Program-made: the position numbers and the translations under genes
The notes under the pieces: model-generated
The model's input: the letters and a program-made list of their open reading frames with translations, nothing else
The model's database searches: none
Told to the model about the DNA's origin: nothing
Shown: positions 14,601 to 27,144 of the stretch, piece after piece
How positions within the stretch are numbered: the first letter of the stretch is position 1
Layout: each line of letters starts with the position of its first letter
NCBI GenBank assembly: GCA_013433145.1
Contig: CM024173.1
Coordinates: forward strand, 3,505,101-3,569,100
Source: Ascaris suum
Taxonomy: Eukaryota > Nematoda > Chromadorea > Rhabditida > Ascarididae
Reading direction: 5' to 3'
DNA length: 64,000 nt

Positions 14601-16095
14601 TAAAAAGTCCCTCAAGCTCGAGATCTGGAGGCACTCTGAAAATTATCCTCGCATTCATTGTCTATGTGGATATAGAATTGGATAACACTGACATTTCACA
14701 ATGAGCTTAATCATTTCCGCAAAGGATTTTCGATTAGTCTTAATTAAGAAGTGAAAAGATCAAAGAAGAGATAACGAACCTATGAAGAAAGACCACTTCA
14801 ACATCAACATCCTCTCGATCTTCATGCAGAAAATCCTGCAGGAAATGGCTCACCGATTCGTACGTTATGTACCCGCATACGACGATATGCCTATAATTAC
14901 GCCTACTTATATTAACCATAAAATGCAGCAATCTCTTTAGAGGTTTTGCGAAATTTCATTTGCAAAGTTCGCATCGCCGCAAAATGATGTCACTCTCTAC
15001 CAGACCGGTAACTCAGGAGCAGTTGAAGCGCGAGCTATTCAGGTAATCGACACCCTGAGGCATTACACCAAATCTCACCTCTCACAGTCAACTTTTTTAA
15101 CAATCATAGACAATAAGGGTGTTCAAAATTTTGAATGCGAGCGATCCGCTAGCAATTGGCGCCGATCAGATTAGGCACGCAGTCCTTTTGTAGAAGAGTT
15201 GCTTTATATGAACGGTTAGTTGAGTTAAACTACGAATGCAATATTGCATGTACTTCATTATGGTTTTCGTTGCTGATTGTCGCGATAAGAGGAATTGCAA
15301 AAGCGCATATTCCGCCAGCGTTTCTGGCGTACTTTTCTATTTGTTTTGACTTTGTGTCACTCTCATTCAATGAAAAATTTAATAACTCGATACCTGGAAG
15401 AGGAACGGAACGCGGCCTCTATCTAAAGGACGTTTGGACAAATCGAGATCAGATGAGGCAATAAAATGCGGCTGGTCTTAATTAATTTTGAGCGATAAAA
15501 TGACTGGAAAAACTAATGCAGTCATATAGAGAGAAGGTGAATATTTGCGAAGATTGTTCTCTTTCATGTCCGTGTATTCATAAACGACTACGTTTCTAGT
15601 ACGTCACTCTGTTGAAGTTTTACGGCACTTCTGCTTAAGTATCCCGTTTCTAGCTCGCTCTTCCCCTTTTCCCCTCTCAATTCAAGGGATACCTCTTTTT
15701 GTGGGCATCATCAACGCTTGTAATTTCAGCAGGCGCCCTTTCATGAAAAGTATTCCGCTAGATGGATTAACTAATGTCCTATTCTAGCAGCGAGTCAATA
15801 AAACAAAGTCTAATTACAAAATTCATTTTCTTTACTGAGCGATTAGCAAAATTATTGCATGAATGCGTTCAGCAATGACGCTCTCAGGAATGACTCACTT
15901 TTTTCCATGTTCGCCTTTATACTCACCACCGTACTTCTGTCTCGAACCGATCAAGTCGGCAATCTCGGGCACGTAACTTGCGAACATCGCCTGCAAACTG
16001 ATTCGCTATCAATCATCTTTCCAATAAACAAAACCGCTTCCGTTTCATAGAAACAACTAAATAAACATTAGTGCGAATAATACATTTGCATACAA

Positions 16096-16174
<79 letters not shown>

Positions 16175-16201
16175 GAGAGAGAGAGAAAAGTAGAGATAGA
16201 G

Positions 16202-16289
<88 letters not shown>

Positions 16290-19200
16290 CTATACATATA
16301 TATATATAATTTCTACGTTATATTATGCTAGCGCTTACAAACGCATGGATTGCTGAAGAATGCTCCCAAAGTTTGAAAGAAAGGCTGAAAATTTTTCTCA
16401 AGGGGTCTCTTTTCTCTAAGAGGTGAAACCATATAAGATGGTCGCAGTCCCTGAGAAAACAGCAAAAAGCTTTCTCCTACTTTTTGGTTTAAAATAAACG
16501 CACCTCCCTTCCATATTTTTGGGCTCCTTTGCGAACAAATAATTCATAAAAGCTCTTCAAAACAATTTATTAAAGGAAAAAATAGGTGGGAAGGGAAAGG
16601 ATATTAATAAGAACAGCTGTGTAGCATGAGCGTCGTAAAAGGCCTTAAACACATGAACATTTCATGCATCGAACTTATCAATTTCTTTTCTTTTTTTACT
16701 ACTTAATCAGTAAGTGCCTTGAAGTGTCGACAGATTTGTAAAACGAACCAATCCGCCGAGGATGAAGAATACCATAAATAGACGACCGAGAAACGTCGTG
16801 CAATAAATATCTCCATATCCAACTGAAATAATTATTCACCTCAAACAACACAGTTAATTAAAAGTTTAAAAATGAGGGATTAAAACCATCAACCGATTAC
16901 ATATAAGGCAGCTAAGTTCTACAAAATACCTTCATTTGGCACAGAAATATCCATCAGAGTTCTGAGTTAACCTCTGAATTAATCTACGAACGAGTAAATG
17001 AAGTCACTTTTGGATTCAGCTGACCACTAATTACTTTTAACCCTCCTATGTTGATTTGATCGCACAGATGTTAGCGTTTCTCTTCATGCACTTATTATTA
17101 CCGATGATATTCGCCTTTATACTGCTTTCAGACTGAACACACTACAGAGTATTACTTTCGTCTTTAAATGCCCCCTATTCCTTACTGATTTTAATTTCGA
17201 TCCTATCAACCTGCTTATCATCAAAACTATCATTATTATAATAAATCGCTACTGACGTTATTATTGATTATATTATTCTCATCAAATAAAGAACAATTCT
17301 TCGCAATCGAAATTTCTTACTTGCGAAATTCAAATGAAAACAAGTACAGAGTAATGGGAAGTACATGCCCATCCTTTTCCATCTTATCACTGAATTTCTG
17401 CAATTCTCGCATGCAGCTTGCAAAATTGACCGATAAATGTTGCAATAAATGTGCATTAATCCCAAAACATACCGAAGTATCAACGTGTTAACTGTATGAA
17501 CGGATGTAATAACTACACGTATATTGGCACATTAAAGTAGTACACCTGATATTTTAAATCAAATGAAAACATTTTAATCAATTATCTTTGAGATCAATCG
17601 AAAAAAAGTGGAATTAGGAAACGAATGAAAAAATGAGTTAAAATATTTGAATTCATAATATTTTCTCCACTGTTCACTAATGAAGATGGATATTAGAGAA
17701 AGACACTATTCGCATCATTGATTAATCTTAATCTTTTCTCAAAGCACCAAGAGATGTCGAAATGAAAAAAATAAGGCACTAACCGGTTGACATGGTGACA
17801 AGTAGGAAATACACACAATCCCAATATGTTATGCGATGTGTATTGGCAAAGTTCTTGAATGGATCACCGCTATTCTCCAGCTGCAATAATTACTGATAAT
17901 TTTCGAATGAAAGTTTGTTTAATAAATGTTTGAACTACGTCTTCTTCTAGATTTATTTATATTGTCCTTATGTGAATGTTAATCTTTCTTTTAATTACGT
18001 TTCTTTTAATAACATTTTTTTCATGCATAAAGAAAAATGTTTATATGCAAAATAGAGCTACCATTTGTATGGTTTAAAGGAATACGCTTCTATTGGCTGA
18101 GAATAATGAAAGCTTTAGCCTTTCACTCGTCCATTTCCTCAATCGTATCCTACTCCACCACCACTACTTAATAGATGATCCTTTGCTAATCTCAAACTTC
18201 GAAGCTACGATTTATAGGTCTGTGAAATAAGGATACTAACCACATGGATAAATCCAGCGCCGGTGAGGCAAACAGAAATAAAAATGGAAAGGAGCTGAGT
18301 GAGCCGGATGGAGGAAGACGTCTTGAGCACATTGAGGTATTGCAGAATGTCTGGCACTGTCATTAATCGAAGCGCACGAAGGAAGCGAAGACCTCAAATT
18401 ATAATCCTACTCAAATATTAAACGCATATATACGACTAAACTTCTTAGGGCACAAATTTCTTTGTTGACGAATAGATTGTTGATAGTGAGTAAGGAATAC
18501 AACAGATGCAAATTGCTAATTCACTTTTTGAATGAGTGAGGTAAATCCAAAGTTAAGCACATACCGTTCGAATACTACGAACGCATGAAATTTGCGATAA
18601 TTTTTATAGATTATATCGCCGAATTTACTCATTTCTTTTGTAAAACAACTTAATAATAATCATATAAAAAAGGTAGGTGAAATGCAATATCTTAAAGTGA
18701 TGGCACAATAAAAGGCTTACGCAAGGAAAATGTGAAGAGAATTATATTTGAAAGAGAATAGAAATCAAGCAGAATTAATCGCTTACCTAACCAATTACGC
18801 TCCAAGTAGATTGCCACAAAACTGGGAGGAATGGTGAAGTAATCGATGAAACTGTACACTTCCAATAAGAACCAAACCTTATCTGAGGCCGCTATAAACT
18901 GCAATATGATTCATTTCCTTGTTGCCATAAAATAAAATCACAAATTCATTTTTTTAATAACAACATCGTTCAACTTCGATAAATCCCCTCCCCTCTCTCT
19001 CCTATTCTTTACTCAGACGACAAGAAGAAATATGAAGAAGCAATAGCAAGGTTCAAAAGTGCCAACAATTTCAAGTGGTAACAATATGGATTCGATGTCA
19101 TACGGTCTTCATCATTTAGCAAAGTCTTTTGAAAGGGACAATTTTAACAAACGTGCAATATTTACCCATGCAATTTGCAAGAATCATAACATTAGAACTG

Positions 19201-22200
19201 CTAAAGCGGCTATATGCAATTCTGAAATGATTATATTTTTATGTACAACGCGTCAAATCAGTTTTCTCCGATGATCACTAATCAAGTAAGTGAAGGGATC
19301 TTTAATATTCTTGTCTGATAATAAACAATTTCGACAATATCTTGTCTGAAAGTAATCACTCTAGCAATGTGCTCATACATGAGGCAACTTGCTCGGCAAA
19401 TTCCTTTCTAGAACTTCGCAAATATTGCTGAATAATTGCTATTTGCTTCAATTTCAATGAGTGAATGTACATTCATTGTGTGCCTCCAAAAAAAATTTTT
19501 ATATCAAGCTTCTACAATAAATCCTATCAAGAGAAGACTTTATTAGAGAATACAAAAATGCATCACTAAAGAAGAATCTCAAATGGGTAAATAAATCATA
19601 ACAATTCGGTTAACTTAGCTGAGAAAATTTCATTACGATTAATATTTAAATCGTTTTGCAAATCTCTTCAAAACAGTTTGAAAGGATATTCCAATCGTGA
19701 AAGAGCTTAATAATGAACATCAGTGGATTAATAGCTTCTAGAGAATAAAAAAGTTGCAGAGGAAAATCTATTTAATAAAAAAAAACGAAACATCGTTGAG
19801 ATGAGAGATTGTGAGAGAGAGCGTCTGTTAGACTAATAAGTAGAACATTTTCACATAGATACAAAAAGAACAAATCAAAAATCTAAATATGCATCGATTT
19901 TGAATGCCGGGCAATGAATGATTGAGGCAAAATATTAAGACATGGAAAGAGAAGAGAAAGTAAGCAATGAAACATACTTTATTTTTCTCTAACATTGAAA
20001 TTCGAGCATTTGATAAGCAAACTATGAATAGTAATGCACGTCAATTTGTTGTGCGCACGCCATATGCGCGTAAAGTAAGTTTACATTTAAAGCAACTGCT
20101 CTTTACCAATTATATTTGTTTCGGACTTATGAAGATGTAATTGCACGAAACTCTTGAAAATGAAGAGAGGGAGGGGGGGGGGGTGTTTTTTTCTCTCAGA
20201 AAAATTGGCGTTTAAAAAGCTAAGAATTCGACCATTTATTCAGAAAGTGACCTAAATTTAGGAAATAGTAGAGGCGAATTCCGTGAAAATAATGAAAAGG
20301 ATATATATTTCTTAAGCAGAATGTGATAAGATCATCTATGAAAAAATCATTTACTTAAAAGTTATCAATTAGTTCTAAGAAGATTTGTTATTTCCGCTGC
20401 AATCAATCGTTACGGTAACATACGACGCAATAAAGCTCAAAAATTTAGTTACTAATAAAACCCGAACATTATAGTTTTTTATTGAGCAACTTCACAATTT
20501 AATGCAAACATCCATTTGGTCAATACGACTATAAAATAAACGAAATGCTTGCTTCGGCTGTAACACAACTGAAATATTTCCCTTGTCTGTTGATTGCAAA
20601 GATGCGGGGAGAAAGAATTTTTTTCTTCGAATCTTATTCAATAAATGTCTGCTCAAAAGGACTCTGTCAAATCCCCTGTAAAAATGTCGTCTTTATAAGA
20701 AGCAAAAGAGCGATCAACTCTAAGACGAACCCGAATGAAGAAATAAATGAGGAAGAATATGTTAAAACCGAGGTCGATCTGTTGTGAAGGACTGTCCGAC
20801 CACGAAACACATGTCTCCACTTGGAAATTCGGACTGCAATCATATAACCAATAGAATAGATCAGTATATTAAATGATTAATGATAAAAGCAATGCGGATT
20901 ATCTCTCAATTGGATCACTAAAACGAAAACAAGTATTATCGTGCAAACAGTGATGCTGTGATGCTAAAACATTTACGATTCATCCAGCTAAATAAAACCT
21001 TTCCTTTAATTGCGCATTTAAAACAATGCTGTACGGCTCTAAACAAAATAAAAAATGATGTGTTGCGAAAATAGAAAAAAAAAACCTGAATTGCGATAAG
21101 TGAAATTCGCCTATAATAGTCATTAATGAATTTTCATCCTAAGTCGACCATAACGTTTCAAATTGTGAATCATATTTTTGCATACTCGATGTTTTTATTA
21201 GCGAAATACTCAAAAAAAAAATTAATGAGATGATTTTTCAAGAAATAAGAATCAAATTGCAGAAGAGTGTAGATTCTGAACGGAGATATAAACACCGTGC
21301 AAGTTTTATTTATTTTCGAGGACTACGGCGTCGTTCTTTTCTTTTTTTGCATTACTTGCTCGGTGATTATACATGCTTCGTCGGTTAACAATTGCATTTT
21401 CAAATCTCATTCGTATATCGCCCTTTGCATGTCGCCGATTGCCTTTAGTGTGCTGTGTTCTTTCGAGCAAAATCCTGACGTCTTTTTCTCATGCATAAAC
21501 GCTAGTGCATCTTTAAACGCAAAAGAAGCTTCACTTTGTGCAAAATGTCGCAAATTTTATCGAAGCTTGAGCGCATGATGGGCAACATTCGATTAGAAAA
21601 TACCGCTATGAGGGAAGCGGGAAAAAACAAATTTCTGGATGACGTTGAGGAATCTAGGAAGATGCATTCGTCCAATGTGTCACATAGTCGATTGCAATGC
21701 AATGACATCACTCGTTTGCAAAAGACTAGAAGAAGAAGACTAGTTGAAGAACGTTGCGCATCAGCAGTAACTCCTCACATCATTCAATCTCTCTGTGCAT
21801 TCATCAATATCAATTTATGCTTAATATATTCACTAGTGATGCAGAAGCAATACGAAAGAACTGCAAATGCACTTACTATTTCAGTGTACAAAAGTTTGGC
21901 TTATTTAATAGATGATTGTTGTTTTGCAAAAAAACAATTAATTCGTAACTCTCCATCGTAAAAAAAGAAATCTTCTAGAGTAGCTTCGCCTAGTTTACTC
22001 GATAGATTACAGCTATTTAAATGCAAGCAAAACTGTCAAAAGAACAGTATTTATAGAAATCACTGGAGAATATATCGGGCTAAATTGCAGCGACACGTAA
22101 TCATACAAAGTGTTCTTCTCACTCCACATAGTAAAACGTAGAATCAGCTCATTTCCTTCTCTTCCTCTTATACTTTAAATGGCTCATTAATCAAAATCCA

Positions 22201-25200
22201 TAGCACAATGGTTAACAATGTGAATCAACATTTTCATAAGCAATCGTTTAAAAACTTACCGATCCTCGCGTCATAACTCTGCTCAAAAATTGACCGGCAG
22301 AAACACATTAAAAGTAGAACAAAGCAATGAATTTTCGGGATCTGCAGACCTATTATCAAGGCAATCATACGTAGTGTTTTCAAAAGCAATAGGTCCTCCA
22401 TGTAAAATTGTTATTCCAAAACGAGAGTCGACAGAGGTACGCTTCATGGAAAGGAAACTTTTTGTGCAGGAAGAGTCTGCTCTTGGCATAAACTAGAAGC
22501 AAGGATCAACTACTGAAAAGCGAGGGGAATGCTAAGGTGTTGAGAACGGGACTTATTCGTTGCTTTACGGTGGGTATCTCTTTCACCCTCTCAAAGGTTA
22601 TCGTCTTCCATTCCAGAAAAACGGTATTACGTTGCACTTGGAAAGAGCAATCGGCCAATGGTCATTCAAATGAAATGCTGGCTGGCAAAGTTCGATTTTT
22701 GCTGTATCGAAAAGTACAAAGCACTCACTGTGATGCGTCGTAAAAGTAGATGACAAGCGATCCAATGGAAAGGATGAAGACGAGTACAACGAGGATGCGG
22801 CCGGTCATGCTCTGCCCGGAGATCAGCTCACCAGCCCAGTCCTTCGCCTCCGTCATCCAACCGATCTGCACCTCCTCTTGCTTGAGCGCTATCCCGTCCA
22901 CTTCGTTCTTTAACAGACCGTGTTTTCCGTTCACCTTCAAACGTCACTTTCGCATGCAATACCAATAAAAAATATAAACGCTCGACATCTTCCGTGTTGA
23001 ATATATCATAAGAAAGTACCTCACGAGAGTAGTACCACATAGGAATTGCAATCACAGACGAATCCCCATATATGCAGCATTAGTAGGGAATGCGTTTTGC
23101 AGGAAAAACGGCAGGATTTGTCAATTCTTCAAGGTCAGGAGTGCACTTTATCGCAAAATTTTTTGACAAGTTAGAACAGCGGTATAAACGAATTTCTGAT
23201 GTCTTTGATAAGGTAAAATTTTGGAAATATGTGATGTTTGCAGATAATAAATTGTGTTTCGAAATAAAAACAGAGATGCGGTGAAGGCAACATGTCTAGC
23301 ACGCGAAAAAAATATTTCGAATTATACAACAGAAAAGGGGTTCAAAAAGGAACAGTTCGGCTTATTGAGAGAAGAATCTAATTCTCTCTCTCTATCTCCC
23401 TCTCCCACCACCACCCCCCCCCCCCCCACCGCACATGTACACGACAGTGTTTACGCAGCCGGTCCTGCTTACGACGGAAATGCTTGCGCATCCACAACTC
23501 AACATAATCCGCATCATAACCTTAAACCGGATATCCAAATGCGGTGGGAGTAAGAGGAAGTTGCAGAGGAGGCATTTGCAGATGATTCAAATGAAGTTCT
23601 GAAATAATTCGAAATAAAGTAGAAAAATATCTGCCAACATAAAATTTCACTTCAAAATGTGGAATTTTTAATAATGAAGACCAATCCATACATTGAAAAA
23701 AAAATTGAAAATATTCTAATATTTCTCTCCTAGACGAATTAATGAATTTTCACCTAAATGGCTAGATGAATGATGAGCACCATTAAGTGGCTACATCAAA
23801 AAGCTTGAAACTCTTCCACGAAAACGCTTAAAATCCCCTGCAATAATTATTATTCCTGAAAGATGCACACTAAAAATCCATTTATCATTCTACTAAAGGA
23901 TAGATAAATTGCATCGTTATCTGCACACAACAATTTCCGTAAAATTTGCAACGTTTCACGAAGCGTTTTGGTGATCATAAACTATGGTTAAAGTTCTGAC
24001 CGTTTAGACTGTGAGATGCTCATATTTACAGTTCGTGAATTTTCAGGGGAGATGACGAAGGGCCGGGCAAGAAAAAGCCTTTGGAGGGCAAATATGAAAG
24101 AAAGTTCATGAGAATGTAAAAGAAGAGTCTTGAAACCTCTATTTGGCTCCTTCATTTCACTGAAAACACCTGAATTGCAAATATTACAGCATGCTAGATT
24201 GTTGCCGAAAATCAAGCCATACTCGCAAATGATGTCGAAAATGAAACGAACACTCAGAATTATTCAGTTCGAGTTGAAGTTCAATTAAGCAGCTTCACCA
24301 TTTAAAAAACAATGAAGTCCATCATCGGTTGCTGTCAGTGAAGCTTAATATCACCGCAATTATTCACGCAAATTTCATGCATTTATATAGAAAAGAAAAA
24401 TGATTGAATCGATACCTCAAGTTGCTCGGGTATTGCATCCAACTCATCGCGATCCCTCCTCTGACAAAACAAGTGCGTTATTATCCTCCACATCACCACA
24501 AGAAGCATTGAGACACAGAATGTCACTATGCTGGAAAGAACATTAAATCGGAAGCAGAGAATCACGTCTGCACGATCAAGAAGAAATACTTCTCTCATTG
24601 GTAGCCCTTTTCATGTGTCAGGTAAATAGTACCAACGAACTGCTGCAAGTTTGAAGAGCAGACTTACATGTTGCAATGCACGCGCGTCCTAAAGGATAGT
24701 GAAAAAAAAAGCATCGAGGAGGTGATCGTGCAAATAAAACCAACACAACTGCTAAGTTTTATTACCGATTAACACCTACACCGTTAAATGATTGGAGTGT
24801 ATTGCGATCAACTTAAGGAAAATATGGGGAACGATACTTGCAATAAAGAAAACCCGCTTCGTTTACATCAGCGTAGAAGCCACACAACTGCACTCACTGA
24901 TGAGTGAAATAGCTACCAATTGTATTTTAGAGCAACTATCTATTATGCCTATTAATTCATATCTTATAGGCAACGCTTACATTTTTTTTTTCAATTTCCA
25001 GCTCTAAAAACTATCTTGAAGATAAAACAAATGAGCTTTTATTTGCATTAATGTGCTGCTCTCTGATCCATAAATATCAAGACAATATTGTACGCGAGAT
25101 TTAAACAATTTCCAGCTTCTAGTGGATAAGACGCTGCAGGAAATAACCTCTAAAAATTGTTTTCTATCCAGAATTAAAGTGCCAAAAGTGCATTGAATAA

Positions 25201-27144
25201 TTTCTGATCAAGGAGATTGTCTATACTGTTTTAAGAGTGTTGAAATTACTCGTAATATACTCAAGTGAGTAATTCAGAGATGATATTCTATGACTTTCAT
25301 AAGATAGCAAAGTTAATTATGGTCGCTGGATTCGGAATCATTCCGATATTCAAATGAAGCTACATTTATGTATCTATAGGCAGCAAGCGCATGTACTTTA
25401 GCGTTTTCGCTTTCAATGGCGATAGCTATGGACACATCGTTATACGCTTAGCGTTAATGCACTTTTCAGTGCTTATTCATGCGTAATTTAATTGAAAAAA
25501 GAAATTAAATTTCTTACTTGTTGAGGCTACACAATATAGGCAAAGATTTTCACTTGCTGGGAGATAATCGCGATTGATTATACGCTGCATGAAAGGTCTT
25601 TCTGCTTTTGTTGATCATCGATCGATGAAATTTAGTAATCCACAAATTTATGCGAATGCTCAACTTTAGCTTCACTAATTTATGGCTATGATTTGAGGGC
25701 TATAAGAATGTTCCACAAGTATAAATTTGAGGCAAAAGTGATAGTGCTTACTCAATATTGCTAAAAATCATAAGATTTCAGCTATCGTGCAATTAGCGAA
25801 AAAAGCAGCGAGTAGAAAAGCATTTCAGAGCAAGGAAGGTGGAGTGGCTGGGGGGGGGGGGGGGGATAAGGCAACATATGCATTCTTGTGGTCAAATCCG
25901 CTAGCTCAATCTGTTGCCAAAATATGCAAAAAATGGTAAAATGCTTAATTACGCCTTTTACAACAAAAATCATTCGGCTCAAAAAGTTTGGTTTTCGGCC
26001 CAAGAATAAATTGTAAACTTTGCGACCACCTGAGGTGGCAGTAAATAAGTTACAATGAGAACGACAAGCCGTAATAAAATCGGAGATGGTCGGAGTAGAG
26101 AGCACTTTTAATTTCAATCGTTCAAACTCGGAAACAACAGTGAAGCCTTTAAATTCTACCATAAAATGAATAAATCTAATAAAATAATGAAATAGTTGCA
26201 AGTTATTCAGGCCAAAAAATATTAGCCTCAAAGCTCATTAGTGAAATTGGTCAAAGTAATAATCGTTAAGGTGGTCTTTTATCTGCGTCAAATATGTCCA
26301 ATCCAGCGCACTTTCAACGTTCAAAGGCCTAAGAGTTCGATTAAAACACCTTCCCTCGATTAGCTGAAAAGCATTTTGTGTTGCAAAGAAGCAAAAATTA
26401 CGTTCTGAATGACACAGACAAATGACTGCAGCTTCGAGTCCCGCCTACGTACGATGTTTTCACTTGTAATCGAAGGATGTCCCACTTCGAGTCCCACTTT
26501 TCAACCAGGACTAAACAAGACTAAAGATGGCCTTATCATAAGAAGTTAACTGTCCTGAATAATTTGACCTCTTTTTATATCGTAATCTAGTAAGACTTCT
26601 CAGTATCATTCTCCTGTGCCAAAGTTTCCAGAAAGAAATGCTTGACGTGATGTCTGGGACAGATCTTGTTGCGCTCCCAATCGGGCTACTGGCCCCGATC
26701 TAACCAGGACCGGAACCAGAGTCGGAACGCTCACAGCTGTCGGCTTTTGCCAGATTTGGTTCCAGTTGCGGTCCCTGTCGTAGCCGGGACCAGGACCGGA
26801 TTTGACTGAATGCGGATGTTCGGTTTAAAAAAGAGTTACAGTTTTGCTGAGCTGCGATATTATCTTTGAAATGTTCGTGATTAGTTTTCTTGGGCAAAAA
26901 CCGTGCACAAGGACGTCAATCAAAATGAAAGCACAACGCAACACACAAAGATGCAAGGAAAACGAATAAAAAAGTGATACCTGGACAGGAGAAAACACCA
27001 ATATTTGCGTTCCTCGAGGCACTTCCGCTCCTCATCGGTCATTTCTTGAAAGGCACGTGACATATTACAGTGCATCGGATAGCCGTAAGGTGCTGGGGGG
27101 AAGCCCTTCGAACCCCCCGCGCCCGAGTGATACACATCACTCAT
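2657..27144 (-). CDS. slo-1: SLO-1 BK channel, 5' part of gene (16 exon positions, C-terminus beyond left edge)
   Basis: This encodes the pore-forming subunit of the large-conductance calcium- and voltage-gated potassium channel, a plasma-membrane protein of neurons and muscle and, in nematodes, the known emodepside target. Exons, high to low: 27144-26981, 24530-24416, 22934-22729, 20833-20731, 18898-18787, 18392-18241, 17880-17784, 16822-16749, 15990-15899, 14890-14780, 14635-14530, 14086-13934, 12360-12205, then 11358-11246 or 5585-5473, then 3181-3023 and 2733-2657. All borders are GT..AG and all phases agree, giving about 663 codons. In order I see an N-terminus with [14 protein letters not shown]0, [17 protein letters not shown] before S1, an S4 with RFLRALRLM, the filter TVGYGD (about residues 316-321), S6 ending [18 protein letters not shown]1 starting at HIVVCG, and [12 protein letters not shown] late in RCK1. 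RCK2 is absent, so the gene continues left. Nothing suggests a pseudogene. Confidence 0.95.
3023..3181 (-). CDS. slo-1: slo-1 shared exon after the A/B choice
   Basis: This exon begins in phase 2, completing an Asp codon, and reads [19 protein letters not shown], then [20 protein letters not shown], then [10 protein letters not shown]. This matches the end of RCK1 in nematode BK channels. The phase accepts either exon A or B. The donor is GTAGTG. The next exon (2733-2657) continues [20 protein letters not shown] and ends in phase 1 at a GTGAGT donor. Confidence 0.93.
5473..5585 (-). CDS. slo-1: slo-1 alternative exon B ([14 protein letters not shown] type)
   Basis: This 113-nt exon is preceded by TTTCAG and followed by GTAAGC, a stronger donor than that of exon A. 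It encodes [20 protein letters not shown] and on to [15 protein letters not shown]. It differs from exon A at scattered positions, including Asp-Tyr versus Leu-Tyr, Arg versus Cys before GAGMEMY, and Glu versus Asp after MYT. This wording resembles the commonly cited C. elegans SLO-1 form. It lies about 5.7 kb downstream of exon A and 2.3 kb upstream of the shared exon 3181-3023. Confidence 0.9.
11246..11358 (-). CDS. slo-1: slo-1 alternative exon A ([14 protein letters not shown] type)
   Basis: This 113-nt exon is preceded by TTTTCAG and followed by the weak donor GTTTGT. It begins in phase 0 and ends in phase 2. It encodes [20 protein letters not shown] and on to [15 protein letters not shown], the late RCK1 segment. 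It aligns over its whole length with exon B at 5585-5473, which has the same borders and phases. The [14 protein letters not shown] wording is closest to the form I know from insect Slowpoke. Using both exons or neither would shift the frame (113 is not a multiple of 3), so exactly one must be chosen. Confidence 0.9.
11725..11779. repeat. Near-perfect inverted repeat (hairpin) in slo-1 intron
   Basis: The left arm (11725-11750) and right arm (11755-11779) are reverse complements over 25 bases with one unpaired A in the left arm, separated by a 4-base loop (gttt). The arms begin cttttaatataag and end cttatattaaaag. It sits in the intron before alternative exon A, about 370 nt upstream of its acceptor, so it would fold in the pre-mRNA. 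It could be a splicing element, a small MITE-like insertion or a cruciform-prone AT palindrome. Confidence 0.9.
14780..14902 (-). CDS. slo-1: slo-1 exon at start of RCK1 with tandem acceptors
   Basis: The frame runs [20 protein letters not shown] and ends FLHR, the first strand-helix unit of the RCK1 gating domain. Joining from the previous exon (phase 2, AA|) at the acceptor before 14890 gives GKKHIVVCG, the normal BK sequence. A second AG 12 nt upstream (exon start at 14902) is also in frame and would insert Arg-Asn-Tyr-Arg between K and H without a stop. I take 14890 as the main acceptor because it restores the conserved junction. The longer form is an inference. Confidence 0.85.
16098..16310. 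repeat. (TA)n microsatellite in slo-1 intron
   Basis: Two long TA runs, roughly 16098-16170 and 16205-16286, flank a purine-rich island (gtagagagagagagaaaag...). A shorter TA stretch follows to about 16310. It lies in the intron between the pore exon and the S6 exon. The open frames seen here are an artefact of the dinucleotide repeat. Length is likely polymorphic and unreliable in assembly. Confidence 0.97.
16749..17880 (-). CDS. slo-1: slo-1 pore exons (P-loop and selectivity filter)
   Basis: Two exons, 17880-17784 and 16822-16749, carry the pore. The first begins [11 protein letters not shown] and runs to VTMST. The split Val codon (G|TT) joins to [19 protein letters not shown] in the second, so an intron interrupts the potassium filter sequence TVGYGD itself, between Thr and Gly. 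The donor is GTTAGT and the acceptor TTTCAG. S6 continues in the next exon (15990-15899). All filter residues needed for potassium selectivity are intact. Confidence 0.95.
25850..25865. repeat. Poly-G run, 16 bases
   Basis: An uninterrupted G16 lies in slo-1 intron 1. Similar but shorter runs occur at 20173-20183 (G), 39610-39620 (G), 3775-3785 (C), about 23414-23427 (C) and 48594-48605 (C). Such tracts are prone to length error in sequencing. None overlaps an exon I assign. Confidence 0.95.
26690..26815. repeat. GC-rich patch with repeated accaggaccgga words
   Basis: Within an AT-rich intron this block has a GC-rich composition and repeats the word accaggaccgga twice (near 26703 and 26789), along with related words such as ggaaccagagtcgg and ggttccagttgcgg that give partial inverted pairing. 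It does not extend any slo-1 frame. It may be a fragment of a dispersed element or degenerate simple sequence. Confidence 0.45.
26981..27144 (-). CDS. slo-1: slo-1 first coding exon and start codon
   Basis: The ATG at 27144 opens a frame beginning [14 protein letters not shown] and ending [11 protein letters not shown]. It matches the extracellular N-terminus and the start of S0 of nematode SLO-1 in length and sequence, which fixes this start. It ends in phase 2 at a GTATCA donor. The next exon (24530-24416) completes the Ser codon and carries the rest of S0 ([19 protein letters not shown]). Alternative upstream promoters or 5' exons cannot be excluded. Confidence 0.92.

Larger units (their letters stand above)
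2734..26980. other. slo-1 introns
   Basis: The introns range from about 140 nt (14779-14636) to about 5.7 kb (between the two alternative exons), so the 663 visible codons are spread over more than 24 kb. Apart from the repeats listed separately I recognise no nested gene or RNA gene in them. The longer open frames inside, such as 25782-26231 on the minus strand and 12209-12799 on the plus strand (partly antisense to a slo-1 exon), match nothing I know. Confidence 0.6.

Noticed and set aside
16097..16297. Tyr-Ile repeat proteins across the TA tracts (also at 44466-44780)
   Set aside because: They are pure translation of a TA dinucleotide repeat.
25782..26231. 149-codon open frame on the minus strand in slo-1 intron 1
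   Set aside because: It crosses the G16 homopolymer, so it reads a poly-Pro run that depends on tract length; it has no domain and does not fit the slo-1 exon phases.
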